Assembly: GCA_045602925.1 (NCBI GenBank)
Contig: JAZSCN010000026.1
Location: 1 to 64,000 of the forward strand
Length of the DNA: 64,000 bases
Origin: UBA7477 sp045602925
Lineage (GTDB): Bacteria > Bacillota > Clostridia > Oscillospirales > Ruminococcaceae
Direction of reading: 5' to 3'
In this document: positions 49,594-58,545 of the stretch, piece by piece
How positions within the stretch are numbered: the first letter of the stretch is position 1
How the letters are laid out: each line of letters starts with the position of its first letter
Translations under genes and position numbers: made by a program
Notes under the pieces: generated by a model
What the model saw: the letters and a program-made list of their open reading frames with translations, nothing else
Told to the model about the DNA's origin: nothing
The model's database searches: none

Positions 49594-50273
49594 CGTGAAA
49601 TCACCTCGTCACGAGTGATTTTTCCGTCTTCGATTGCAATTATCCTGTCAGCCTGAAGGGCGATGTTCTCGTCATGCGTAATCATAATGAGAGTCTGTCC
49701 GTAGCGCTCGTTTGAAAGCTTTAAAAGCTCTACAATATCCTGGCTGTTCTTTGAGTCGAGGTTGCCTGTCGGCTCGTCTGCAAGCACAACGGCAGGCGCA
49801 TTCATAAGAGCTCTGCCGATGGAAACTCTCTGCTGCTGACCGCCCGAGAGCTGGTTTGGGAGATGCTTTTCTCTGCCCTTGAGACCCAGCACGCTTATAA
49901 GCTCTGCGAGTCTTTGCTCGTTGACCTTCTGTCCGTCCATAAGAACAGGGAGTGTTATATTTTCCTTTACATCAAGTACAGGGATAAGGTTGTAGAACTG
50001 ATAGATAAGACCCACCTGTCTGCGACGGAAGATAGCCAGCTGGTCATCATTTTGAGCGTAAACGTCGCAATCGTTCATATATACCTTGCCACTTGTTGGT
50101 TTGTCAACGCCGCCCAGTATATGCAGAAGTGTCGACTTACCGGAGCCCGATGGCCCGATTATTGCGACAAATTCGCCTTTTTGCACGCTGAATGAAACGT
50201 CGCTCAGCGCATTGACCTGGTTTTCACCGTTTCCGTAGGTTTTGCAAAGCTTTTCTACTCTTAATATCTCCAT
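49590..50273 (-). CDS. ABC transporter ATP-binding protein (BceA/MacB type)
   Basis: A 227-residue ABC ATPase with Walker A GPSGSGKST (about residues 38-46), signature LSGGQQQRVSIGRAL, Walker B VVLADEPTGNLD and the switch His in MITHDENIA. The Q-loop region IYQFYNLIPVLDVKEN is typical of the BceA/MacB/SalX group. I start at the ATG at 50273, with GGAGAG upstream. It partners the 902-residue permease. Confidence 0.94.
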   Translation of the reverse strand: MEILRVEKLCKTYGNGENQVNALSDVSFSVQKGEFVAIIGPSGSGKSTLLHILGGVDKPTSGKVYMNDCDVYAQNDDQLAIFRRRQVGLIYQFYNLIPVLDVKENITLPVLMDGQKVNEQRLAELISVLGLKGREKHLPNQLSGGQQQRVSIGRALMNAPAVVLADEPTGNLDSKNSQDIVELLKLSNERYGQTLIMITHDENIALQADRIIAIEDGKITRDEVISR

Positions 50274-50410
50274 ATACACTCTCTCCTTATAAGTATGCAA
50301 GCTTATTATAGCGTAAAATTATGACGTTCCGGTGACTTTAAAATAACAATTTAGTCATAATAAGGGGAGCCTGAGCAAGACTCCCCTATAAAGCAGCTGC
50401 ACTTATTACA

Positions 50411-51418
50411 CTATACTACACTTTTGTAAAACTTTATAGTGAACATCATTCCGCCGTTTTTCCTGTTTTCTGCCTTGATTGTGCCGTTTTGCGAGGTGAT
50501 TATCATTCTCGAAAGTGCAAGTCCCACACCAAAGCTCTGGTCACTTGAATTTTCGCCTTTGTAGAAGCGTTCGAAGATGTGTGGAAGGTCCTTAGCCGAC
50601 GCTCCACAGCCTGTATCCGTTATTACAATCTCGGTGTAAATGGCGTTTTCGATAGCCGTAACGCTGAGCGTTCCACCGACAGGTGTGTGCTCCATACAGT
50701 TTTTTATGATGTTGCCGATAGCCTCGCTTGTCCATTGAAGGTCTCCGGAAAAGTTGCCGTCTGCTGAGATTTCAAGCGTTTGCTCCTTAAGCTCGATAGG
50801 AATAAGCAGGGGAGCAGTTGACTTTTCGATAAGCCTTGAAAGCGGTATATCCTCTGTTGTAAATCTGGCTGTGCCGGCATCGAGCTTTGACATCTTAAGC
50901 AGTGCCGTGATAAGCCAGTCTATTCTCTTTAGCAGGTGCGAGAGCTCTCTTGTGTGCTTTAATCGCTTTTCGTCAGACAGCGATTCAACTGACAAAAATT
51001 CACATATAAGATTTATCGAAGTCAGCGGTGTTCTTATCTGGTGCGAGATATCTGCAATAGAATCGGCAAGATAAATCTTGTCATTCAGTAGATTCTGCTG
51101 CTGTTCACGAAGCTTGACAGTCATCTTGTGAATCTCGCTCTCGAGAATACTAAGCTCACCCTCAGTGTATTTGCTCATAGAGAGTATGGCGTCCTCGCTG
51201 TGCAGTATTTTGTTAATATCAGCCGAGAGCTCATTTATGCGCTTATACTTAAAATTCGCCGATACAAGATATATCGCTGACAGAATTACGCCCAAAGAGG
51301 CAACGGTTATGCCTGCCCATATATTGAATAGAAAAACAGCTACTACAGAAAGTATAACTGTAGCGATAACACTGAGCACTAACGATACCGATATTTCAGA
51401 GTTTCTTAAAAGCTTCAT
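50411..51418 (-). CDS. Sensor histidine kinase (intramembrane-sensing, BceS-like)
   Basis: A 335-residue kinase with two adjacent membrane helices (about 11-32 and 34-52) and almost no extracellular loop, the form of kinases that sense through a partner ABC transporter. The HisKA His is in DISHQIRTPLTS (about residue 125), the N-box in IGNIIKNCMEHTP, and G boxes DTGCGAS and SFGVGLAL. The downstream ABC genes fit a Bce-type detoxification module. It overlaps the regulator gene by one base. Confidence 0.92.
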   Translation of the reverse strand: MKLLRNSEISVSLVLSVIATVILSVVAVFLFNIWAGITVASLGVILSAIYLVSANFKYKRINELSADINKILHSEDAILSMSKYTEGELSILESEIHKMTVKLREQQQNLLNDKIYLADSIADISHQIRTPLTSINLICEFLSVESLSDEKRLKHTRELSHLLKRIDWLITALLKMSKLDAGTARFTTEDIPLSRLIEKSTAPLLIPIELKEQTLEISADGNFSGDLQWTSEAIGNIIKNCMEHTPVGGTLSVTAIENAIYTEIVITDTGCGASAKDLPHIFERFYKGENSSDQSFGVGLALSRMIITSQNGTIKAENRKNGGMMFTIKFYKSVV

Positions 51419-52089
51419 TATGCGTCCACCTTGTAGCCCAGACCTCTGACAGTCTTTATGATTGTCGGATTCTGAGGGTCTGTCTCAATTTTTTCTCTGA
51501 GTCTTTTTATGTATACTGTGAGTGTGTTGTCGTTGACGAAGTCTCCCGCAATATCCCATATCGACTCTAAAAGCTTTGCTCTTGAAAGAACTGTGCCTCG
51601 GTTGTTTATGAAAACCAAAAGCAGCCTGTATTCAAGCGCCGACAGATAAAGGTCGTGACCGTCCTTGCTGGCTGTTCCCTTTACAGTATCTACTAAAATC
51701 TCACCGAGCTTTATTGCCGAGCCCGCCGAGCCCGTAAGCCTTAGGATATTCTTTATTCTTGAAACAAGCTCTCTTGGTCTGAACGGCTTTGCAATATAGT
51801 CATCTGCACCAAGCTCAAAGCCTGTAACTGTGCTGTATTCGTCACCCGAGGCTGTGAGGAAGATAACGGGCGTACTGCCTTCCGACTTAATCGCCTTGCA
51901 AACTGCAAAGCCATTTCCGTCGGGTAGTGAAACGTCGAGCAGTGCTAAGTCGAATTGCTCCTTTTCTATAAGCTCAAGTGCCTTTGCCTGACCTCCTGCG
52001 CTTACTATATCAAAGCCTTCTGATGTTAAAAACTCGGTAAGGTTTTCGATAATGCTCTTGTCATCCTCAACAAGAAGTAGCCTTGCCAT
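51418..52089 (-). CDS. OmpR-family response regulator
   Basis: A 223-residue regulator with a receiver domain (phosphoacceptor Asp in LALLDVSLPDG, about Asp52; Lys in IAKPF) and a winged-helix DNA-binding domain (about 128-222), with the recognition segment NTLTVYIKRLREKIE. It probably controls the ABC genes at 46885-50273. The region upstream of the ATPase gene has a TATAAT (minus strand, near 50315) but no good -35, consistent with activator dependence. Confidence 0.94.
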   Translation of the reverse strand: MARLLLVEDDKSIIENLTEFLTSEGFDIVSAGGQAKALELIEKEQFDLALLDVSLPDGNGFAVCKAIKSEGSTPVIFLTASGDEYSTVTGFELGADDYIAKPFRPRELVSRIKNILRLTGSAGSAIKLGEILVDTVKGTASKDGHDLYLSALEYRLLLVFINNRGTVLSRAKLLESIWDIAGDFVNDNTLTVYIKRLREKIETDPQNPTIIKTVRGLGYKVDA

Positions 52090-52210
52090 AAAATCAGTCC
52101 TCTCATAAAATTTACACTAAAAATAACTATAGCATATTTTTGCGTATTTTTCAAGGTAAATAAAACCAGAGAAGCGCCTTGATTTTGCTGCTCGGCTGGT
52201 TTTAAATAGT

Positions 52211-52247
52211 AAAAAAGGGTATCGAGATAAAAATCTTGATACCCTCA
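52211..52247 (-). terminator. Terminator after sigma-factor operon
   Basis: Minus-strand hairpin built on AGGGTATC/GATACCCT with extra pairing (AGAT/ATCT), followed by TTTTTT. Confidence 0.85.
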
Positions 52248-52256
52248 TTTTTATTT

Positions 52257-53300
52257 TTAATCATTGGATGGCTGTACTGTAGGCTCGGTTTCAACGACTC
52301 CGAAATCCTCAGCGTCACCTTCTTTAAGCGCAAGCCCAAAGTACCAATACTCATCGTTTTTAAGCTCAATGCTCTCGAATTGCGACCTTGTAGCATAAAT
52401 TACAAGCTCTAACCCGTAACTGCTTTCTCTTAGCTCGCCCGGTATTCCCATATCATTAAAATACTTCAGATTCTCTGTCTGTGCGTGGATGCGGTATTGC
52501 CCTAGCGCCTTTTCATAGAGCTTCGCAGCAGGCTGAGTCTCTAAAGCCTTGGCGTCAGCTTCAGCCTTATCTAAAAGAAACTCACCGTCTACGATGTACT
52601 TATTAAGGAACTCCTCGCCGTACCACTGCGTTCTCTCCTTGTACCAGCTCTCTGCCCACTTTGTGCCGTTAGGCAAGCCCTCTGTAACAAGCTTTTCTCC
52701 GAGCTTTAGCTCCTCACCCTCTTTCATCAGGCAACCGAGCTTTTGAATGGTAAGCCATTCATCGCCCCTTTCCTCGTCGTACTGAGCGAGAGTCTTTCCC
52801 TCAAACTCAAAGCTACCATCAATATATAAATATTGCGCAGTTATCGCAAAAAGCGTGTTTTCGTCCTCTTTTTCAAAGCTGTTGGAAAGATTAAGCATTA
52901 TACTTTTGCCTTCCCACTCTACAAGGCATGCGTTTGAGGTGAAGCTGCCATCATCTCCGAAAACAGGCTCTTTGTCCTGTACTATCACATTGGAGTCAGC
53001 AGTAGAGCTCTCCGATGCAGGCTTAGAGCTGTCATCGTTTTCTACATCGGGCATGGAACTGCTACTATCATCTGTAATCGGGGTAAAATCCCCTGCGAAA
53101 ATCATACTGCTGTCATTAGTATCGGTAGGGATTTTCTTGTTATCACCCGAATTTAAAAGCAGTACGCCAATCGCCACCGCCGAGCATAGCAAGAGGCATG
53201 AGCAGGCTGAAATAATTATGCGAAGGCTCTTTCTCTTTTTTGCTATTTTGTCATTTCCTCTTTTTATAATTTCATCTGTGTATTCGTTTGTAGTTTTCAT
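52257..53300 (-). CDS. Membrane protein encoded with ECF sigma factor (possible anti-sigma)
   Basis: A 347-residue single-pass protein with a short basic cytoplasmic segment (about 1-27), a membrane helix (about 28-50), an acidic Ser/Asp-rich linker and an extracellular domain of about 230 residues. It overlaps the sigma gene by 4 bp and is co-transcribed. That arrangement is typical for an anti-sigma or sigma-controlled protein, but the short cytoplasmic part shows no zinc anti-sigma motif. In the extracellular part I see strand-rich segments (FTSNACLVEWEGKSIML) without a recognised family. Confidence 0.75.
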   Translation of the reverse strand: MKTTNEYTDEIIKRGNDKIAKKRKSLRIIISACSCLLLCSAVAIGVLLLNSGDNKKIPTDTNDSSMIFAGDFTPITDDSSSSMPDVENDDSSKPASESSTADSNVIVQDKEPVFGDDGSFTSNACLVEWEGKSIMLNLSNSFEKEDENTLFAITAQYLYIDGSFEFEGKTLAQYDEERGDEWLTIQKLGCLMKEGEELKLGEKLVTEGLPNGTKWAESWYKERTQWYGEEFLNKYIVDGEFLLDKAEADAKALETQPAAKLYEKALGQYRIHAQTENLKYFNDMGIPGELRESSYGLELVIYATRSQFESIELKNDEYWYFGLALKEGDAEDFGVVETEPTVQPSND

Positions 53301-53848
53301 AAAAGCTGTTTTCCCTCCTCACCGAGAATATCGTATAGCTTTTTCTTTGCACGGTATAAAAGATTATCAAGCTGTTTTTTGTTCTTCTTTAAAACCGAGC
53401 AAGCCTCGTCATAGCTCATTTCTTCAAAATATACAAGGTGAACTGCCTCTCTCATATCCTTAGGAAGCTGTGAAAGTGCCTGCAGAAGAACACGGCTTCG
53501 CTCACTTTTCATAAGAGCATTTTCGAGCTGTGCAATATCGTCACAAGCCTCGATGTTGTCTGAAAGCTCTGTACGTGTCTTGACCTTTTGGTGCTTGAGA
53601 TAATCGAGTGCACGACTTCTCCCCAGCATATACAGATAGGTTTTAAGACTCACCTTGAAGTTGTATCTGCGACGATTAGCGATAAGCTCAGAGAACACAT
53701 CCATAGCGATATCTTCGGCCGTGTGAAAGCTATGCACATATCCGTTTATAAAGTATATAAGCCCATACATAAGCTCATCTACGATTTCGTTGAATGCGTC
53801 GTTGTCACCGTCAAGATAACGGCGGTAGCTACTTGCACCGTTGTCCAT
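53297..53848 (-). CDS. ECF-type RNA polymerase sigma factor
   Basis: A 183-residue sigma factor of the extracytoplasmic-function type. Region 2 spans about 18-85, with DAFNEIVDELMYGLIYFING and AEDIAMDVFSELIANRRRY, and region 4 about 120-175, with SQLPKDMREAVHLVYFEEMSYDEA and a helix-turn-helix. There is no region 3. The promoter TAGACA-17-TATAAT is at 53913-53941. It lies directly downstream of three lipoprotein genes that have their own terminators, and overlaps its partner gene by 4 bp. Targets cannot be read from the sequence. Confidence 0.92.
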   Translation of the reverse strand: MDNGASSYRRYLDGDNDAFNEIVDELMYGLIYFINGYVHSFHTAEDIAMDVFSELIANRRRYNFKVSLKTYLYMLGRSRALDYLKHQKVKTRTELSDNIEACDDIAQLENALMKSERSRVLLQALSQLPKDMREAVHLVYFEEMSYDEACSVLKKNKKQLDNLLYRAKKKLYDILGEEGKQLL

Positions 53849-53912
53849 AAGTTCACCCCCGAGCTTTGCCCTTTGTATATTATACGACTGAGAAGTAGAA
53901 AATCCTTATTTA

Positions 53913-53941
53913 ATTATATCACCAGTTCTATTGCTTGTCTA
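53913..53941 (-). promoter_or_regulatory. Promoter of sigma-factor operon
   Basis: Minus strand: TAGACA (53936-53941), 17-bp spacer, TATAAT (53913-53918). Confidence 0.6.
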
Positions 53942-53974
53942 CAAAAATACCCTACCGTTTTTTACGGTAGGGTA
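53942..53974 (-). terminator. Terminator of lipoprotein paralogue 1
   Basis: Minus-strand TACCCTACCGT/ACGGTAGGGTA hairpin (53948-53958 and 53964-53974) followed by TTTTT. Confidence 0.88.
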
Positions 53975-53983
53975 GAGTGTGAT

Positions 53984-56152
53984 TTATCTTGCTATTTCCA
54001 TATACTTTTCCCAAGGCATTGTGCCCCAGCTTTCTGAGCCTTCAAAGGCGTTGCGTATGCTCTGTGCGTAGAAGTTGAGCTTTGCCTTGAGGTGTGGTGC
54101 CTTGTTGTAGTCGACATTATACATGTGCTCGCTATTCATTATTGTTTCAAAGATTCTTGCTCTGTCTTCGGTTGCGTTTGTGTGGCCGTAATTATCAATG
54201 TAGTATGCACCCGAAACATCAGCGCCTGAAAGAGAGCTTTCGTAGTAAAGCTCGTCTATTGTAGCCTCGCCACTATACCACAGGTCATCCTGAGGATTGA
54301 GTGCGTTCCAGCCATCAGAGAAAGAGTCTCCGAGCTTGTCTTCAACATACTGGTCAATAGAGTGGCTTAGCTCGTGGTGGATAGTGGAAAGTATATTGCC
54401 TGCACTTACAGCAATATTGATGTAGCCGTCTTGTGAACACTTGAAGCCACCGGCAGCGGTTAATACACCGGGACCATAATTAATGCCTTGTATAGTGCCA
54501 CATAAAATAAATCTGTATTTGGTACAATTGTCGTTTTCTATCTGGTCCAAGAAGCCGTCGGGGTATTTTGCAAGCTCTGTATCCAGAATATCAAGGGTGG
54601 TTGAAAGTCTGTATATATAATCATCCTCATAAGTATAATAGTCTTCTAAATCGTGAAGTATATAATATCCCATATAGGTTATATCCTTACCACCGAAGAT
54701 GATTTCGATGTTATACTTTTTCTCGATTTCGTCAGCTTTTGCTCTTGCAGCAAGCTCCTTTTCTGAAAGAGCTTCGGTGCTTGGCTTGAGTATTTCCTCT
54801 ACAAATAAGATTTCCGATGCAGTATAGTATTCCTCAATATCAGATGCTTCGCTGACAGAAATATTAGGAGTAAACTCACAGCCCTTTGAGGTATCCCAAA
54901 CTATGTAGTAAGAGTAGAAGGAGTTTACAAAATAAAGAAGAAGTCTGTTTTCGTCAATTACAAGTGGATCTACATAGTAGGTTGTGTCAAGGTCCATCAT
55001 TGTCGAAAAATCATAATCGTCAGGCAAATCGAATTTCTCTATGACCTCCTGCTCGCTTTGAACAAACTTTGAGCAGTCTACTGTAGCAGTGCTTGTAACC
55101 TCGCCCTTTTTAAAATCGTAAAGCTGTAGCTTTGTAATATCGCCTGACCTTTCAGGAAAAACTATTCTGTGGTCATCTATTATATTAGTGACGACAACGC
55201 TGTTATCATCATGATCATCAACATCAAATCTCTTTACATTATCCTTGCCATTGCTATACACAAAATGGTCGAGAAAAAAATCGTCGTCATAGGCTGTATA
55301 CTTGAAGACGCCGTCTTCTATTGATGGGTGGCCGGTTTCATCTTCAAAGTAGTATATCTCGCCTGTGTCTACGTTAAAAACACCCTCGTGGAGCGAAAGG
55401 TCATTTTCGGCTGTCTGAAGGTCGAAAACAACATCGCCATCTATGATTGTTGCATCATAAATTGTGTCGATATAAAAGTCATTGCCACCTGTGATAAGCT
55501 CACTTGTGCCTTCCTTGACGTTGTATTTATAAATTTGGTAATCCAGCAGATAGTATGCATAGTCGATACCGTCAGGCCATTCAGCCTGGGAGCAACAGTT
55601 CAGCTCGAAGTTTCTTATAACATTAAAGTCATAGTCGTAGACAGTATACTCGTGCTTGTTGTCGGCTGTTTTGAGAATGAAAAATCCATTATCAAAGCAA
55701 CGAATTTCTGTACCCTTGTAAAGCTCAAAGCTTGTTTCAAAAAGAAGCTCGCCTGTCGCTAAATCAACAAAGTAACAGTGCGATGTAGTATCTGTGGTGG
55801 TGTTAACAACTACCTTGCCGTCATAAACGCCCAGAACATTGAGGAAGGTGATATCCTGGCCACCGTAGCTTAAATCTCCCGAGCAATCTATTGCCTCAAG
55901 AGTCAAAGCACCGTTATCAGACAATGCTGTGCTATCTACCTCAATGCCGTTAATATCGAACTTTTCAATCTCAGGCACCACAGGCTCAGGCTCGGTTGTT
56001 GTAGTAGTGGTAGTAGGTGTGGTTGTTGTAGTTGTCGTAGTCTCGGCAGAGCTACCGGAATCTATCTTACTGCTACTGCTACCTTCTTCGCAGGCACAAA
56101 GTGACAGTGCAAGGCTGAGTGATAGTACTAATGCTAGTATTCTTTTTCTCAT
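53984..56152 (-). CDS. Lipoprotein metallopeptidase-like protein, paralogue 1
   Basis: A 722-residue predicted lipoprotein. The signal peptide ends at a lipobox SLCAC (Cys about 20-21), followed by a Thr-rich linker (about 37-55). Residues about 60-440 show repeated YVVD/TVYD-type strands that look like a beta-propeller. The C-terminal part contains the zincin motif HELSH (593-597) and a later NATEDRA with Glu662 as possible third ligand, the pattern of gluzincins. It is one of three tandem paralogues (with 56263-58419 and 58546-60702) but is the most divergent. It has its own promoter and terminator. Substrate is unknown. Confidence 0.85.
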   Translation of the reverse strand: MRKRILALVLSLSLALSLCACEEGSSSSKIDSGSSAETTTTTTTTPTTTTTTTEPEPVVPEIEKFDINGIEVDSTALSDNGALTLEAIDCSGDLSYGGQDITFLNVLGVYDGKVVVNTTTDTTSHCYFVDLATGELLFETSFELYKGTEIRCFDNGFFILKTADNKHEYTVYDYDFNVIRNFELNCCSQAEWPDGIDYAYYLLDYQIYKYNVKEGTSELITGGNDFYIDTIYDATIIDGDVVFDLQTAENDLSLHEGVFNVDTGEIYYFEDETGHPSIEDGVFKYTAYDDDFFLDHFVYSNGKDNVKRFDVDDHDDNSVVVTNIIDDHRIVFPERSGDITKLQLYDFKKGEVTSTATVDCSKFVQSEQEVIEKFDLPDDYDFSTMMDLDTTYYVDPLVIDENRLLLYFVNSFYSYYIVWDTSKGCEFTPNISVSEASDIEEYYTASEILFVEEILKPSTEALSEKELAARAKADEIEKKYNIEIIFGGKDITYMGYYILHDLEDYYTYEDDYIYRLSTTLDILDTELAKYPDGFLDQIENDNCTKYRFILCGTIQGINYGPGVLTAAGGFKCSQDGYINIAVSAGNILSTIHHELSHSIDQYVEDKLGDSFSDGWNALNPQDDLWYSGEATIDELYYESSLSGADVSGAYYIDNYGHTNATEDRARIFETIMNSEHMYNVDYNKAPHLKAKLNFYAQSIRNAFEGSESWGTMPWEKYMEIAR

Positions 56153-56189
56153 AAAAGGCCTCCTTTAATATACTTTAATGATTGAAATA

Positions 56190-56218
56190 AGTGTATCACA
56201 AATGCATAGCTATGTCAA
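56190..56218 (-). promoter_or_regulatory. Promoter of lipoprotein paralogue 1
   Basis: Minus strand: TTGACA (56213-56218), 17-bp spacer ending TTTGTGA, TACACT (56190-56195). Confidence 0.65.
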
Positions 56219-56220
56219 GA

Positions 56221-56255
56221 AAACAAGCTACCCTACCGTAAAAACGATAGGGTAG
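56221..56255 (-). terminator. Terminator of lipoprotein paralogue 2
   Basis: Minus-strand 12-bp stem with one mismatch (56228-56239 and 56244-56255), similar in sequence to the terminator of paralogue 1, with a broken T-run. Confidence 0.75.
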
Positions 56256-56262
56256 AATATAG

Positions 56263-58419
56263 CTAGTTTAGATACTTTTCCCAAGGCACTTCGCCCCAGT
56301 TTTCTGAGCCGTCGAATGCAAGTCTTATACACTCAGCGTAGAAATTGAGCTTTGCTACTATGAAAGGTGCACGCTCAAGCTCCGGCTGCATGTAGTTAGG
56401 TGGAGTCATAACTGCCGCGAAAATGGTTGCTCTGTCCTCGGTAGCGTTTGTGTGACCGTAGTCGGAGTAGTAGTAAGCACCCGATGGGTCGGTGTCAAGT
56501 GCAATACATTCAGCGAATATTTCTTCCTGTGTGGCTACATCTCCGTACCACGGGTCGTCGGCAGGATTGAGCTTTTGCCATTCTGCGGAGAAGTCTACTG
56601 TTCCCTTAAGCTTTTCCTCAACGTAGTAGTCGATAGAGTGGCTCAGCTCGTGGTGCAAGGTGCCTGAAATATCGTCGAATGCAACAGATATTACAATATT
56701 GATATTGTCATCAATTGCATACTTGAAGCCGCCTGCGTTAGCCTTGTTTAAGCCTACTATTTGTCCTGTGAGAAGGAATCTGTAGTTACTGCAGCCGTCA
56801 TTTGACACCTGGTCCAAGAATCCTTCAGGATATCTTGCAAGCTCTCTGTCAAGGCAATCGAGTGCGCCGCTTAGTGTCTCATAAGGGTCATATACAAATA
56901 TGTTTGTAGCAGAGTTTTCGAGAATATACTCACCCATGTATCCCACTGCTTCGTTTTCAATGAGAATTTCGATTCCGTACTTTTCTTCGATTCTGTCAGC
57001 CTTTTCTCTCAGAGGCTTGTACTTTTCTGAAACCTCGGAAGGCTGGAGAATGGTGTAAATCTGGTCGATTGAAGACGGTGAGTAAAACTCATCTGTGGTG
57101 TCGCACTCTGTTGCAACGAGCCTGCTTTCAAATCCGCTTTGCTTGGAGATATCCCACTCTACGAAGATTTGGTACGCAAGCGTATTTTCAAAGCACATAA
57201 TGAGGGTGTCATCGTCAAGGTGTCTGGGAGTAGCTGAAAGATACGGCTCGAGGTCAGAAGTCAGGTCGTAATCTGCGTCTACGCCGAGCTTCTTTCTTGC
57301 TTCTTCTTCGTCAGGGAAGAGGTCCTTGGCGTCGAGGGTACAGCATCCGATTACAGCGCCCTCCGACACATCAAAAAGCTCAAAGCAGAAAACATAGTCC
57401 TTGTATGTGTAGGAGAGAATTCTGTCGCTGTCTGTATTCTGTGAAACGTAATAATCCTCTGAATCAAAATTGATTTTTACTGCATCCTTGGTGCCTGTTG
57501 CATACATGCTGTATTCTGTCGAGTAATTCTCATCGTATTTTTCGAGAGTGAGGATACCGCTATTAATATTCAGGTATCCGTTACCGTCAAGATAGGAAAG
57601 CTCGCCCGTAGTAGTGTCAAGTACTCCGTTTCTGTTCTTGTGGTCTTCTTCAACAGTGCTGATGATTGCCATATCCTTGCCGCCAATCTTGTCGACGCTG
57701 TTGAGACCTGTAACGTAGTATTCACTGCTGTCGGAAATCTTCTCGGACTTGCCTGATATAACGTCATATCTGTACAACTGCGAATCTGTGTATGACATAT
57801 AGTAGCCTGTGTTTATGTCTGTAAACAGATACTTGTTGTAGCCTGTCGATTCAAAGGATTTTACGGCGCTGAGCTCAGAGTCGTAGACAGTATACTTGTG
57901 GTAGTTTTTTTCGGAATCTGAAACGATAATTCCGTCACTCAGATACTCGATAGAGGTGTTGTCAAAATCGCATTCAAGCTCTGAAATAACCTCGTAGGAT
58001 TCCTTGTCTATGCAAACGAGCCTGGTTTCGATATCTCCGTCAGCCGATTTATAATTCAATCTGAGCAGTATATTGTCGTCTGTGATATTTTCTATCCTGA
58101 GGTATGTAATCTCGTCGCCGCCGTATGTCAGACCATCTAAATCTATCATTGCAGTAAGAGAAAGGTCTTTATTACCGCCAAGAGTCTTTGCATCTTCCAT
58201 TTCAAAGCCTTCAAAGTCAAAACGGTTCACAGGCTCCGGCTCAGGCTCTGCGGTTGTGGTTGTAGTAGTTGTGGTAGTTGGTGCAGTAGTTGTTGTAGTT
58301 GTAGTATCAGGAGCAGATGATGAGTCTGCCTTACTACTGCTGCTGTCCTTGTCATCGCACGCACAAAGCGAGAGTGCCACAGAAAGCGACAGCAATGTTG
58401 CTATAAGCTTCTTTATCAT
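56263..58419 (-). CDS. Lipoprotein metallopeptidase-like protein, paralogue 2
   Basis: A 718-residue member of the tandem trio. The lipobox SLCAC is near residue 21, the Thr-rich linker about 37-65, then a propeller-like repeat region with short strands such as YRYDVISGK and KYTVYDSEL. The zincin motif HELSH is at 590-594 and the candidate third ligand Glu661 in NATEDRA, followed by a conserved SENWGEVPWEKY end. The ATG at 58419 has GGAGG 7 nt upstream. It is clearly closest to paralogue 3, sharing residues through most of the chain, so this pair arose by the later duplication. Extracellular peptidase action is inference. Confidence 0.85.
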   Translation of the reverse strand: MIKKLIATLLSLSVALSLCACDDKDSSSSKADSSSAPDTTTTTTTAPTTTTTTTTTAEPEPEPVNRFDFEGFEMEDAKTLGGNKDLSLTAMIDLDGLTYGGDEITYLRIENITDDNILLRLNYKSADGDIETRLVCIDKESYEVISELECDFDNTSIEYLSDGIIVSDSEKNYHKYTVYDSELSAVKSFESTGYNKYLFTDINTGYYMSYTDSQLYRYDVISGKSEKISDSSEYYVTGLNSVDKIGGKDMAIISTVEEDHKNRNGVLDTTTGELSYLDGNGYLNINSGILTLEKYDENYSTEYSMYATGTKDAVKINFDSEDYYVSQNTDSDRILSYTYKDYVFCFELFDVSEGAVIGCCTLDAKDLFPDEEEARKKLGVDADYDLTSDLEPYLSATPRHLDDDTLIMCFENTLAYQIFVEWDISKQSGFESRLVATECDTTDEFYSPSSIDQIYTILQPSEVSEKYKPLREKADRIEEKYGIEILIENEAVGYMGEYILENSATNIFVYDPYETLSGALDCLDRELARYPEGFLDQVSNDGCSNYRFLLTGQIVGLNKANAGGFKYAIDDNINIVISVAFDDISGTLHHELSHSIDYYVEEKLKGTVDFSAEWQKLNPADDPWYGDVATQEEIFAECIALDTDPSGAYYYSDYGHTNATEDRATIFAAVMTPPNYMQPELERAPFIVAKLNFYAECIRLAFDGSENWGEVPWEKYLN

Positions 58420-58470
58420 AAACAAGCCTCCGTCCAAAAGATTTTTGTTTTAACTTAAACGATTAAGAAC

Positions 58471-58499
58471 ATTATATCACATAATAATATTTTTTGCAA
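58471..58499 (-). promoter_or_regulatory. Promoter of lipoprotein paralogue 2
   Basis: Minus strand: TTGCAA (58494-58499), 17-bp spacer ending TATGTGA, TATAAT (58471-58476). The spacer and leader match those of paralogue 3 closely. Confidence 0.65.
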
Positions 58500-58501
58500 G
58501 C

Positions 58502-58535
58502 AAAAAAAATCTCCCCTTCGTAATCTGAAGGGGAG
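58502..58535 (-). terminator. Terminator of lipoprotein paralogue 3
   Basis: Minus-strand CTCCCCTTC/GAAGGGGAG hairpin (58511-58519 and 58527-58535) followed by eight T residues. Confidence 0.9.
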
Positions 58536-58545
58536 TTTAAAGGAT

